Positions 54,104 through 64,000 of a stretch of DNA of 64,000 nt are shown here, in pieces. The first letter of the stretch is position 1. Each line of letters opens with the position of its first letter. The stretch is taken from positions 310,001-374,000 of the forward strand of contig JAMPIV010004259.1 in NCBI GenBank assembly GCA_024509875.1, written 5' to 3'. The translations under genes and the position numbers were made by a program. The notes beneath the pieces were generated by a model. That model had not been told where the DNA came from. It worked only from the letters and a program-made list of their open reading frames with translations, and made no database searches. The stretch is from Oreohelix idahoensis (taxonomy: Eukaryota > Mollusca > Gastropoda > Stylommatophora > Oreohelicidae).

Positions 54104-56296
54104 CTATGGATGGAAAAGGAAATAACACATAATGACTTCCGCTAAACGTCATGTTGATTTAGACGCTTGAGAGAAATAGATTAAAGCCATCCATTAAATA
54201 ACAGGATAAGGCAGAGACAAGAGGGTACTTTTGAAAACGTCAGAAAAAACAAAAATGGCTCGGCAGAAAATGGAATACACACCTGATTAAAGACATCAAA
54301 GAACCTACGCCACGGCATTTAATGATGATAAATACCGCACTTAGTTACATTGAGAGGAGTTAACTACACTCTTCTATAATGTGGCATCTTTATTATTGCC
54401 CTTATTTGTGCGTTACTCTTCTTAAATGTTTCATATTATTAAGTTAAAGCTTGTTTTAAACGCTTTTATTTTGTTTAGATGTTCGACATCTCTGAGCCCT
54501 TGATTCACTTGGTTCCAGATGATTTGGACAGCTGAAATCTCGCAAACGACCCTCTATTGTAGTAAAGTTGAAACTATCAAAATGTGAAGGAACCTCGAGT
54601 GACCCTGTCTCGAGTCCACCATACACAAGTTAAAGCCGAAAAATCTTAGGATCTGTACAAGATTACAGCTGTTGTCGTAATATAAATCTGTATGAACAAC
54701 ACGCGCAAATATTTTATCTCTAAATTTCCCCATTTAAAAACTAGTAACAACCATAAACGCTACTACTATAGTGATAGCCCTGGGTTGTTTGCCCGACATC
54801 ATCGACGACGCCAGGATACGCGTTGGTGGGTAAAGGCATTAACGCCACAGTTTGAACGATACCAAACCTACTGGCTTTTTCATCACTAACATAAATGTCG
54901 GATGGCAAATCGCAATGCCTAGATCGGTGTAAAATGAGTGCGAGACAAAAAACGGAGTAAAGCAGTGAGAGGAAGAATAAAAAATAAAAAAAACTAACTA
55001 AAGCATGCTTAGAACGTGTTGGTAGTATGACATGCGACAGTGTGTTTATATAACGCCAGACGCGTGGTTGGATTTTGAATTGTTCGCGAGGGGGCAAAAT
55101 CCCCGTCATAACCCCGCTTTTCATACCTCCGTACTAATTTTTAAACGTAACTTATAAAACGATTTGGCCTTAGTCCAGAATCGCCCGTCTTGAGAATACA
55201 AGGAGAGAGGAGCCGAGATGGTAGAGCTTGTAATTTGAATTAACACTAGAGTAGGGACAAGAACGGAGAGAGGAGAAAAACTTGGATATTTTTCCTTCAC
55301 AAAATAAAGAATGGTACAGAGAGATAACAATAATGGTTAAAGGGTTATGAACATATTACTTATCATAATATTGTATTCTTCCTTATAATAACTTAGAATG
55401 CTATTTCATTACTGCTGAGGTTCAGTATAAAAAAACCATAAATAACGAGAAAAGATGAAAACGCAAACGATGAGGACGACGCTAATAAAACTTATATATA
55501 AATATGAAGGATAGTGATCTAAGTAATAATCAGTTTTCAACTTTACGATAACCCAATTATTAACAAAGTTATTGAAGAAAATAGAAAGGGACAACAGACT
55601 AACAGACACGGTCGTAACCTCTCGGTTTGAAACCAACCTTGGGAGGGTACCCTTTTTTCAAAATAGCGCTGTTATTTGAATGAGAGACGTAGTGGGATTA
55701 GTTTAAATTTGATTGGGTGAGATTCGCATAGCATGCGAGCGTGATAAAACCACGGTCTTGCTTAGTTAGGGTACCACTTGTAAAGATATTTCATTGAGAA
55801 AGGTTAAGCATAGCAATACTTGAGCGATTGCCTTTGCAGGCGGGAACAGCAGTCCTCGAACCTGTACGCATTTATAGCCAGTAACCTTAAGTTGTGAAAT
55901 ATTTCATTGAATTAGCGGGGTCCATCCCAAAGTAACAAGTGTGTCAGAATCTGGAGTGACAGAGTGTGAGTCAACCTGCTGGTTGGTTCCATCTCAAGCC
56001 TGATGGTTGCCAACTGACTTCAGAGAGCACTTTGGTGTAGAAGTGTTCAATTACCTCAAACAAGTTACCTGATTGCCCACGGAATCAAAGATAAGATTCA
56101 TAGCTGGGCCACATGTCAATTCAAACTAATTTATTCTCCATCAGTAACAGACAATGTGTTTATGAGATGATGTGACAACCAGTCTTTCCAACTAGAGACC
56201 ATACGTACTTCATTATTGTGTAGCAGGGAAGAGAAATCTTGGAACATTTTAGAATTAAGATTGATGGACATTTCCATTATTATGTATAATAAATTG
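54104..56296. other. Intron sequence, no gene recognised
   Basis: A minus frame at 54741-55124 (127 codons) has a hydrophobic stretch but no start context, splice borders or family. Other frames are shorter. No repeat of the window is present. Confidence 0.5.
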
Positions 56297-56301
56297 TGTA
56301 C

Positions 56302-58275
56302 TGTCGTGGTTGAGTAAAGTGTAGAGTATTTGTCGAGTTGGACAATAGTAGTGAAATCGACAAGGGATAGTGGACTGACAGAGATATAGATTACACACAC
56401 AGAAAGGTGTAAATAGGAGATGGACTTGAGACAACCTGGAAGAAGATTTATCAAAGTGATCTCTCTCTCCAAGCCTCAACTCACTTTTCGCTGTCTAAGC
56501 ATCTCCTGCTCTCACTCTTTTCTCTTATCAAACATAGAGATTATAGTAAAGAGCTAAACAAGTTTAATTATGGATGAAAAGGGTCGGGAACAGCGCATTA
56601 ATAAATGTGTAAACTTTATTAAAGAAGAAAAGCATGGAATTAATGCATATCATCATACACAGCATAAATTTACATCAATAATCAAAATATTCATCAATAG
56701 TCATCAATAATCATCAATAACCACCAATAATGCAAATACACACCCACAAACACACACACCACCAACACTCATAAAACCTGTAGAACGCGGAGAAAATAAC
56801 TAAGCTGTCTGACAGAGGGTCCGCTTTCGGGGACCAAAGGCGCTAGCTCCAGAAAGTGTCTTACCGATAAATATCCTTCAAGATGACTGAAGTGAAATAC
56901 CAAACTTTCCTTGTCGGGCTAAACGTTGGTGACCCCTAATTGCGCGAGGGAACACTGGAAGACGTTGTTTATCTCCTGCTGACCAAATAAATGAACTGAG
57001 CGACAGCCTGTCTGTTTTTTTCGTGGGACCAAATGTTAGCTTCAGAAAGTGTATTACGTGTAGATCCTTCGTGAGGGACTAGCCTACAAAACTTTCCTTG
57101 TTGGTGCTAAACGTTGGTGACCGCTACTTGCGTGAGAGGGCTGGAACTCTGTCCATAGATGGCTGCTCATACGTGCGAGGTTTTAAGTATCCAGAAAAAT
57201 ACACCAGAAGAAGTCACTTGAGGACAAAGAGTTCCAGGCGCGCTTATCCGGCGCTAGGCTCTGCTTGGCTGTAAATCCTGTTTAAACTGGTTTGGCTGTG
57301 GTTTGCTGAGTGCCCCGTTTAGGCACAAAAAGGTGGGTGATATGGAATTCTGCTATCGGCATGCAGGGCGGTTTTGATATCCTGGAAGCCGCAATGCTCT
57401 GGCTGGTAATCCAATAGGCGAGTAGAGAACTACTACTACATTTGGTGATTCCAGATTTAGCGTTGGCTCCGTTGCACTGCGTGAGCTTAACTTGGCGTTG
57501 ACAAAAAAAAGGGTTTTGATTCAGGAACGGGGTTGACGATTCGTGACGCTAGCGGTATTCAGAAACCCTCTAGATCGAAGAGAATATTTCGTTCTTCGCC
57601 TGACTGGAGTCTGCTCTAGCGATTCGGTCTCCCTGAAACCCGAAAATGACTAGAACATAGGCAAACACATTCTAGTACTGTGTTAAAGTTTGCCTTATCT
57701 CATGATGGTCATCTACGGGCCAGGAATATTCACGAATGTCTTTGTCTATTAAACCCATCACTCTTATAGATTACAAAGGACGCTCCCCCCGGACACCTGG
57801 CCTGCATATTTCTACAGATGTATCGGCGCAATCGTAATACCGGGTAAGACAAAGGTTTCAGAAGCAACAACTTGCAAAAATTCCCCAATGAGACAATCAT
57901 AATATTATGTGCTCTTTGCTCATCTAAGGGCAAACAACCCACAAACTGACAACGATTGTTATCTCCCCCTGAAACCGATCAAACTCGTTACCCAGGCCTC
58001 AAAGAGTACTAGCCGCTCGTGATCAAACGTTTTAAAGCGACCAGAGAAATTCCCCTGGACGGACCAGGTGCGTGTTGTAATATTGCCGCTACGCTGACCG
58101 TTTCAGGCCGGAACGTAACCAAACCTCGGGTGGGGTTTGAGAAGGTGAAAAAGTTTGGCCACGAAGGTAGAAAATGAAAGAAAAAGAAAATACAAAATGT
58201 CCAGGAAAACAGAACATTTAAAGGAGTAATCAAATTATGGACAAGATGGTAAAATAAATTATCGGTCACGTGACA
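56302..58275 (-). repeat. 3' LTR of N2 (1974 bp)
   Basis: Near-identical to 61129-63098. It includes a cluster of catcaat(a) words at 56683-56732. Confidence 0.93.
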
Positions 58276-58297
58276 AGTGCCCCCCCCCCCTTTAAAG
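58276..58297 (-). promoter_or_regulatory. Polypurine tract of N2
   Basis: On minus aaagggggggggggcact abuts the 3' LTR. Confidence 0.8.
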
Positions 58298-58357
58298 TTC
58301 GAGGAATACGGACAAAAATGACAGTAATTTATCTTTTCCATCGACGTCCGTTACCTG

Positions 58358-60427
58358 TCATTGGAACATCCTATACTCATAAACCAAATACGTTTCCAAT
58401 TTCTGTCTGTCTGTATGACTAGCTCCGAGTTCATTTCTTTTCTTCCCTCTGTCTAATAGACGTTCAGCGAATGGGATTTTGCGAGGCCAGTCGGCGCTGA
58501 CGCCCTTCGTTTCCGTGTGAACCTGATCTTGGTTCCACCATTCGCTGTGCCTGTTTATGGTCCGGAAAATTATCCGCACCTGTTGTGGTTTTCGGCCCTG
58601 CCTGAACTCACTGGCCACTGCGTAGATAATCCGCCTGTTATGCGCGGTGTAATCATTGTTGGGCTCAGGCTGCTTATGTATATATTTACCTGTCACGGGC
58701 GTGGCCTTGAATAACCCTCTATAGCTGCAGTCTATCGGGATTTTTCGCGCGCGTGTAATCCTAGATGGCCAATAAAGCCGTTCGTTGGCCGAAGAAATGC
58801 TAGCATTTTTCTTCTGCCTCTCCCCACCTACTCCCCTGTTTCGGTGGGAGCATTGATCAATCTTCAGACCTGTGCCGTCTAAAGGTGGGTCTGGAGCTTT
58901 CCTTGCCTTGCCAGTCACAACTCTGGCTTGGTCAACGGAAATGATCAAGTTGCTCTGTAATGGCCTGGCGGAGGCGACTACTTTGCTGTCCATCAGTGGG
59001 GTTGAGACCACTGGAATAATGCGATTTGAATGAGAGAACTCAGCTGCCTGAAGCAGAGAGTAATCGCTCGCATTCTGGGGTTCTACTAAATCATAACAGA
59101 TCTCCGTAGCTTCTATCCGTGGAGAAAGATAGGTAATATCTGCGAGTTGCAGAGTTTGTTGAGTCGCTTTACCATTACTAGCATGACGTGAGCCAAGGCT
59201 CTCAACAATGGCTCCTTGTACAGTAGTAAGGCAGCTTTTCTCACTGTCTTCTGCCCTGAGAAGTGTGAGAGACTCAAATGGAATACCAGGGATCCCTTCG
59301 CATAGAACCCTGTGTTCACCGTAAACGTCAACTTTGCCCTCCCCTGAGGAAGTTAATGGCGTCTGTTGGCAAATGTCCTGCAATGCGAGATCCACTTCCT
59401 GGTTGACAGGCTCCGCAGTCTGCATGCAAAAGACTGGACGGTTTGAGATCCCGTTAGATCGCGAAGTGCCCGAGAGAAAACTCTCGGTGTGTTTTTCCAA
59501 AGTTCCTTGGAACGGTTTGGGAAGTTTAACCCTTTTAGCAGGCGACTTATTCTTGCACCTTTTCAGCTCAGGGTGATGAGAGGAGCGGCACCTCCTTTCT
59601 CTAATCGTTGAGTTAGAGGGATACGCCTCTGCATATGGTTTTTTGCTGTCCGGCCGGGAATCTAGCGAAATATAACGTGATAGGGTGTGGCTCCCTTTTC
59701 TCGACGTCACGTGTCGGTTAGGTGGTGCTCGGTCTGGAGCGTGAGAGGCTCGGGGTTCGCCGCTTGCCAGACGGGAACAATCCGTATTACAATGCTTGTT
59801 AGCACCTCTCTCACCTTTGTGCAGTTTCCATGCCTGGGAACGTTGCGTAATTTTCCCTGTGGTTTTAGGTCTGCTGTCCCGACGTAGATTCTTTCCTTGT
59901 TCGGGCTTCGGATCCAAGTCCGAAGGAAAGTCAATTTTCTGGAGTTGGGGTTCGGTTTTAGCAGGCAAGTTTTCTTTCATTGGCGCAAGGTTTGCAGGGG
60001 CGTTGACCGTTAAGGGCACAGAAGAAGGGGAAGTAGAGTGGCTACATTTAGTATCTGTTTCCATCCTCCGAATTTTGCTATCCAGTTCATTCATTCTGAT
60101 TTGGTGTAGCCTGCTCCTTTTTTGGCTTTCTCTGTCCCTTTCTTGGCGCTCCATTTCCAATTGCTTGTCCCGTTCTTGTCTTTGCTTTTCCCTTTGCTTC
60201 TCATCTTCTATCACTTCTTCTACATACTGTCGGGTGAATGCTTCACTCTCCCCAGTTTGTTTACAGGACCATACCAAGATTAAACGGCTGTCAAACCAAT
60301 TGTCTACCTCGTATTGATCATGCAGGCTTACTGCAAATTCTAGAAAGGGCTGGATTTCGCTATCCTGGTACTCCATGTACTTAGCTACCTCGAAGGCAAT
60401 CCTATGCACTTTATCTAGATCGGCCAT
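58358..60427 (-). CDS. N2 Gag-head/protease-like ORF (about 689 aa)
   Basis: The ATG at 60427 gives MADLDKVHRIAFEVAKYMEY; an in-frame GTG at 60448 was not used. N-terminal helical head (EIQPFLEFAVSLHDQYE), an ESEAFTRQYVEEVIEDE helix, then a K/R/E/Q coiled coil, as in the Gmr1-like Gag head and N1. A long basic, low-complexity middle follows. A segment near residues 365-450 (KVDVYGEHRVLCEGIPGIPF...) falls where N1 and Gmr1-like have their protease; the DTG position reads EGIPG, so no active protease is expected. That equivalence is weaker than for N1. There is no CCHC, RT, RH or INT. The open frame of 2 kb is complete. Confidence 0.75.
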   Translation of the reverse strand: MADLDKVHRIAFEVAKYMEYQDSEIQPFLEFAVSLHDQYEVDNWFDSRLILVWSCKQTGESEAFTRQYVEEVIEDEKQREKQRQERDKQLEMERQERDRESQKRSRLHQIRMNELDSKIRRMETDTKCSHSTSPSSVPLTVNAPANLAPMKENLPAKTEPQLQKIDFPSDLDPKPEQGKNLRRDSRPKTTGKITQRSQAWKLHKGERGANKHCNTDCSRLASGEPRASHAPDRAPPNRHVTSRKGSHTLSRYISLDSRPDSKKPYAEAYPSNSTIRERRCRSSHHPELKRCKNKSPAKRVKLPKPFQGTLEKHTESFLSGTSRSNGISNRPVFCMQTAEPVNQEVDLALQDICQQTPLTSSGEGKVDVYGEHRVLCEGIPGIPFESLTLLRAEDSEKSCLTTVQGAIVESLGSRHASNGKATQQTLQLADITYLSPRIEATEICYDLVEPQNASDYSLLQAAEFSHSNRIIPVVSTPLMDSKVVASARPLQSNLIISVDQARVVTGKARKAPDPPLDGTGLKIDQCSHRNRGVGGERQKKNASISSANERLYWPSRITRARKIPIDCSYRGLFKATPVTGKYIHKQPEPNNDYTAHNRRIIYAVASEFRQGRKPQQVRIIFRTINRHSEWWNQDQVHTETKGVSADWPRKIPFAERLLDRGKKRNELGASHTDRQKLETYLVYEYRMFQ

Positions 60428-61104
60428 TATATCAGGGTGAGCAAACACTATAGAAGAATAGAACCTAGAGATCTTAGTTACCTAGTGCACTAGGTGCTGA
60501 TTAACTTAATAATCTATAAAATCTAGGCTAGCCTGGGAACTTTAAAAACAAGAAAGTTTGTAGCTACTCTGATTGCGACAAGCAAAAGCCCCAAAAAACT
60601 CCAAAAATGTAAGTGATGTAAAACTTATTACTATCACTTCACCCCAGTTCTGTCAGTACTAAGCTATTGAGAGGATTGGTTACTATCATCCGAATGAACA
60701 CCCTCCCTTGGTACAAATGCAAGCTAGTAACTGACTATCTGTAGCTTCTTATCTCAGATTAAAGAGCTACTCCTGAAAAAAATATTAACTCTTAAAAAAA
60801 AATTTCTGACTTTTTCAACAATAGTCGTCAGATTTGTCAACCAAAAACTCAGCAGTGATACCATCAACCTTTACCAGCTGTCTCATGTGTAGCATGAACA
60901 ATAAATGTAACTTAATATTTATGATTGCTGTGGAGAAAAAAACGCTGTTCCGACTTCCACCCAAAAGAAATAGTTCGTTATATCTAAGGGAAAGAAATTC
61001 CTATAATCTGCAGAACACTAGACTCTAAGAATCAAGATAGAATCTTGTGAGAGATTCATCCTCGGATCGAGCACATATTAAATGTCGTACTAGATGGGTT
61101 CTAG

Positions 61105-61123
61105 AATCTCGGACGGGCTCCCA
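61105..61123 (-). promoter_or_regulatory. Primer-binding site of N2 (tRNA-Pro-like)
   Basis: On minus, five bases after the LTR: TGGGAGCCCGTCCGAGAT, three mismatches from the perfect site of N1. Confidence 0.65.
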
Positions 61124-61128
61124 TTAAT

Positions 61129-63098
61129 TGTCGTGGTTGAGTAAAGTGTAGAGTATTTGTCGAGTTGGACAATAGTAGGGATAGTGGACTGACAGAGTTA
61201 TAGATTACACACACAGAAAGGTGTAAATAGGAGATGGACTTGAGACAACCTGGAAGAAGATTTATCAAAGTGATCTCTCTCTCCAAGCCTCAACTCACTT
61301 TTCGCTGTCTAAGCATCTCCTGCTCTCACTCTTTTCTCTTATCAAACATAGAGATTATAGTAAAGAGCTAAACAAGTTTAATTATGGATGAAAAGGGTCG
61401 GGAACAGCGCATTAATAAATGTGTAAACTTTATTAAAGAAGAAAAGCATGGAATTAATGCATATCATCATACACAGCATAAATTTACATCAATAATCAAA
61501 ATATTCATCAATAGTCATCAATAATCATCAATAACAACCAATAATGCAAATACACACCCATAAACACACACACCACCAACACTCATAAAACCTGTAGAAC
61601 GCGGAGAAAATAACTAAGCTGTCCGACAGAGGGTCCGCTTTCGGGGACCAAAGGCGCTAGCTCCAAAAAGTGTCTTACCGATAAATATCCTTCAAGATGA
61701 CTGAAGTGAAATACCGAACTTTCCTTGTCGGGCTAAACGTTGGTGACCCCTAATTGCGCGAGGGAACACTGGAAGACGTTGTTTATCTCCTGCTGACCAA
61801 ATAAATGAACTGAGCGACAGCCTGTCTGTTTTTTTCGTGGGACCAAATGTTAGCTCCAGAAAGTGTATTACGTGTAGATCCTTCGTGAGGGACTAGCCTA
61901 CAAAACTTTCCTTGTTGGTGCTAAACGTTGGTGACCGCTACTTGCGTGAGGGGGCTGGAACTCTGTCCATAGATGGCTGCTCATACGTGCGAGGTTTTAA
62001 GTATCCAGAAAAATACACCAGAAGAAGTCACTTGAGGACAAAGAGTCCCAGGCGCGCTTATCCGGCGCTAGGCTTTGCTTGGCTGTAAATCCTGTTTAAA
62101 CTGGTTTGGCTGTGGTTTGCTGAGTGCCCCGTTTAGGCACAAAAAGGCGGGTGATATGGAATTCTGCTATCGGCATGCAGGGCGGTTTTGATATCCTGGA
62201 AGCCGCAATGCTCTGGCTGGTAATCCAATAGGCGAGTAGAGAACTACTACTACATTTGGTGATTCCAGATTTAGCGTTGGCTCCGTTGCACTGCGTGAGC
62301 TTAACTTATCGTTGACAAAAAAAAAAGGGTTTTGATTCTTTGATTCAGGAACGGGGTTGACGATTCGTGACGCTAGCGGTATTCAGAAACCCTCTAGATC
62401 GAAGAGAATATTTCGTTCTTCGCCTGACTGGAGTCTGCTCTAGCGATTCGGTCTCCCTGAAACCCGAAAATGACTAGAACATAGGCAAACACATTCTAGT
62501 ACTGTGTTAAAGTTTGCCTTATCTCATGATGGTCATCTACGGGCCAGGAATATTCACGAATGTCTTTGTCTATTAAACCCATCACTCTTATAGATTACAA
62601 AGGACGCTCCCCCCGGACACCTGGCCTGCATATTTCTACAGATGTATCGGCGCAATCGTAATACCGGGTAAGACAAAGGTTTCAGAAGCAACAACTTGCG
62701 AAAATTCCCCAAAGAGACAATCATAATATTATGTGCTCTTTGCTCATCTAAGGGCAAACAACCCACAAACTGACCGCGATTGTTATCTCCCCTTTAAACC
62801 GATCAAACTCGTTATCCAGGCCTCAAAGAGTACTAGCCGCTCGTGATCAAACGTTTTAAAGCGACCAGAGAAATTCCCCTGGACGGACCAGGTGCGTGTT
62901 GTAATATCGCCGCTACGCTGACCGTTTCAGGCCGGAACGTAACCAAACCTCGGGTGGGGTTTGAGGAGGTGAAAAAGTTTGGCCACGAAGGTAGAAAATG
63001 AAAGAAAAAGAAAATACAAAATGTCCAGGAAAACAGAACATTTAAAGAGTAATCAAATTATGGACAAGATGGTAAAATAAATTATCGGTCACGTGACA
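61129..63098 (-). repeat. 5' LTR of N2 (1970 bp)
   Basis: Sister of 56302-58275 with small indels (for example, an extra ttctttga near 62337). Confidence 0.93.
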
Positions 63099-63103
63099 TG
63101 TAC

Positions 63104-63674
63104 AAAGATCCAATTTCAAATTTAAGTTTTAAACATTCCTGCCCCAAAAGATTTGGAGGGACAGGACATTAAAATTGTAAAATATTAATTTAACTATAAC
63201 TCCTGCCTTGTTAATTTCATCGAGTTAGCTTTCGTGGTTGTTTACATTTATTCATTATTACACTTTCATCCCCTTAGACATTCTCTCAGTTAAACGTTGA
63301 ATAAGTTAAGGGAATTACAGCACAGCGTGAGATCTCGGGAGGTAGTGCTAGGTCCTCTGAGAATTCATCACAATATTTCAACTATTAGACTCAGGGTCTT
63401 ACATAGCTTGACCTCACGCTGTTAACACTTACTAGTATAACTGAGGTCAAGCTAGCAGCTAGCTAGTGTTCCCCGTTCCTCTTCATCCATTTTGTCTAAC
63501 TGTGTTATGTGTTTTCCATTCGTCATATTCTGATGGTGTATCAAATTTGTGTCGATATGTTTGTCCTACAGAAAACATTAAAAAACTTCCCTTAAAATAT
63601 CATTTTTTTTAACGCATTGAAGCCCCCGAGAACTGCAAGGAGAAAGTCTAATATCCTGCGTTGTGTGTCTTATA
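63104..63674. other. No gene recognised
   Basis: Intron-like sequence. A local near-palindrome agctagcagctagctagt lies at 63449-63466. Confidence 0.45.
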
Positions 63675-64000
63675 CTTAATAACAGATTTGCAATCTCCAC
63701 AACGAAGGTCGACTGTTATAGATCCCCAACGTCTCATGTCTCTTGTCTTGATGGCGTTCTCCGACAGACTTCTGTCTATCTCTTGATGTTATCTTCCCAC
63801 TTTTAGCACTGTCTTGCACGTTTGTCTTCAACTCTGCCTTCTATTATGCCCTTCAGCAAGGTGTTAAGTCTTTTTAAATGCCCAAAATATTTGAGCGGTG
63901 TAATTTTGATCTCTTTCATTAATCCTCTTTTCATTTCTAGGTTTTCTAGTACTCATTTATTTGTTTTCTCTTTCCATGAGATGTGCCCAATTCTTTTAAA
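63675..64000 (-). mobile_element. LINE 3' fragment (family E), runs off the window
   Basis: Minus reading with frameshifts: YTAQIFWAFK, GIIEGRVEDK, KWEDNIKR, IKTRDMRRWGSIT, DLRCGDC. Same family and same end as 6126-6400. Confidence 0.75.

Larger units (their letters stand above)
56302..63098 (-). mobile_element. Non-autonomous LTR retrotransposon N2
   Basis: LTRs 56302-58275 (1974 bp, 3' LTR) and 61129-63098 (1970 bp, 5' LTR). On minus they start TGTCACGTGACC and end CAACCACGACA. Target duplication TGTAC is at 56297-56301 and 63099-63103. One ORF on minus (58358-60427). No RT, RNase H or integrase. Same plan as N1 (about 2-kb LTRs, gag-head/protease-like ORF, Pro-like PBS) but different sequence. 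Confidence 0.92.

Noticed and set aside
54741..55124. 127-codon minus ORF with hydrophobic stretch as a membrane protein
   Set aside because: No family, no supporting start context or exon structure; length is compatible with chance in this composition.

Overview
This is eukaryotic, animal DNA. Two short exons on the minus strand, 54061-54103 (43 nt) and 14176-14317 (142 nt), have splice-site consensus and join in frame. Together they encode the P-loop and first helical segment of a heterotrimeric G-protein alpha subunit (GLSGAGKSTLAKQVR, then MIHEKGF...). The 43/142-nt pair equals, as I recall it, the exon 2/exon 3 structure of the GNAI-type genes. The window therefore lies inside one G-alpha gene: part of the upstream intron (54104-64000), a 39.7-kb intron (14318-54060), and part of the next intron (1-14175). 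No other host exon was recognised. The repeat content (Gmr1-type Ty3 elements, several EN-RT LINE families, a tRNA-headed SINE, long microsatellites) suggests a marine or aquatic invertebrate, possibly a mollusc. That assignment is tentative.

Almost everything else is mobile DNA. Four LTR insertions have exact 5-bp target duplications and two or more have full ORFs. (1) 235-1633 is a solo LTR. (2) 15749-31599 (minus) is a Gmr1-like Ty3/gypsy element with pol order PR-INT-RT-RH and a SCAN-like gag. (3) 24567-31154 (plus) sits inside the 5' LTR of (2); it has 2-kb LTRs and one gag/protease-like ORF and no RT or integrase. (4) 44864-52444 (plus) has 787-bp LTRs, an ORF1 made of coiled coil plus an RRM, and an ORF2 with only RT-RNase H. 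(5) 56302-63098 (minus) is a second non-autonomous element built like (3). Element (2) interrupts a LINE (14470-15748 continuing at 31605-32665), and element (4) interrupts another LINE (44640-44863 continuing at 52445-52990), so the nesting order can be read directly.

Region by region: 1-9600 holds LINE 3' ends, a solo LTR, SINE pieces and tandem repeats. 9666-13454 is a decayed element with ~350-bp terminal inverted repeats around an uncharacterised, probably transposase-like protein; two tiny 5'-truncated LINE copies sit inside it with 11-bp target duplications. 13460-13930 is an RNase H-like remnant. 14176-14317 is the G-alpha exon. 14470-32665 is the three-level nest. 32700-35990 is LINE sequence with a 631-codon RT ORF. 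36620-43010 is a ~6.4-kb almost unbroken polypurine tract. 43975-44590 is a minisatellite. 44640-52990 is LINE plus element (4). 53408-53916 is a full tRNA-headed SINE. 54061-54103 is the other G-alpha exon. 56302-63098 is element (5). The window ends in another LINE fragment.

The strongest candidates for something undescribed are element (4), whose coiled-coil/RRM ORF1 resembles an L1 ORF1p architecture in front of a Gmr1-type RT-RH with no protease or integrase; the paired non-autonomous Gmr1-derived elements with apparently dead proteases; the long-TIR element at 9666; and the divergent P-loop of the host G-alpha.
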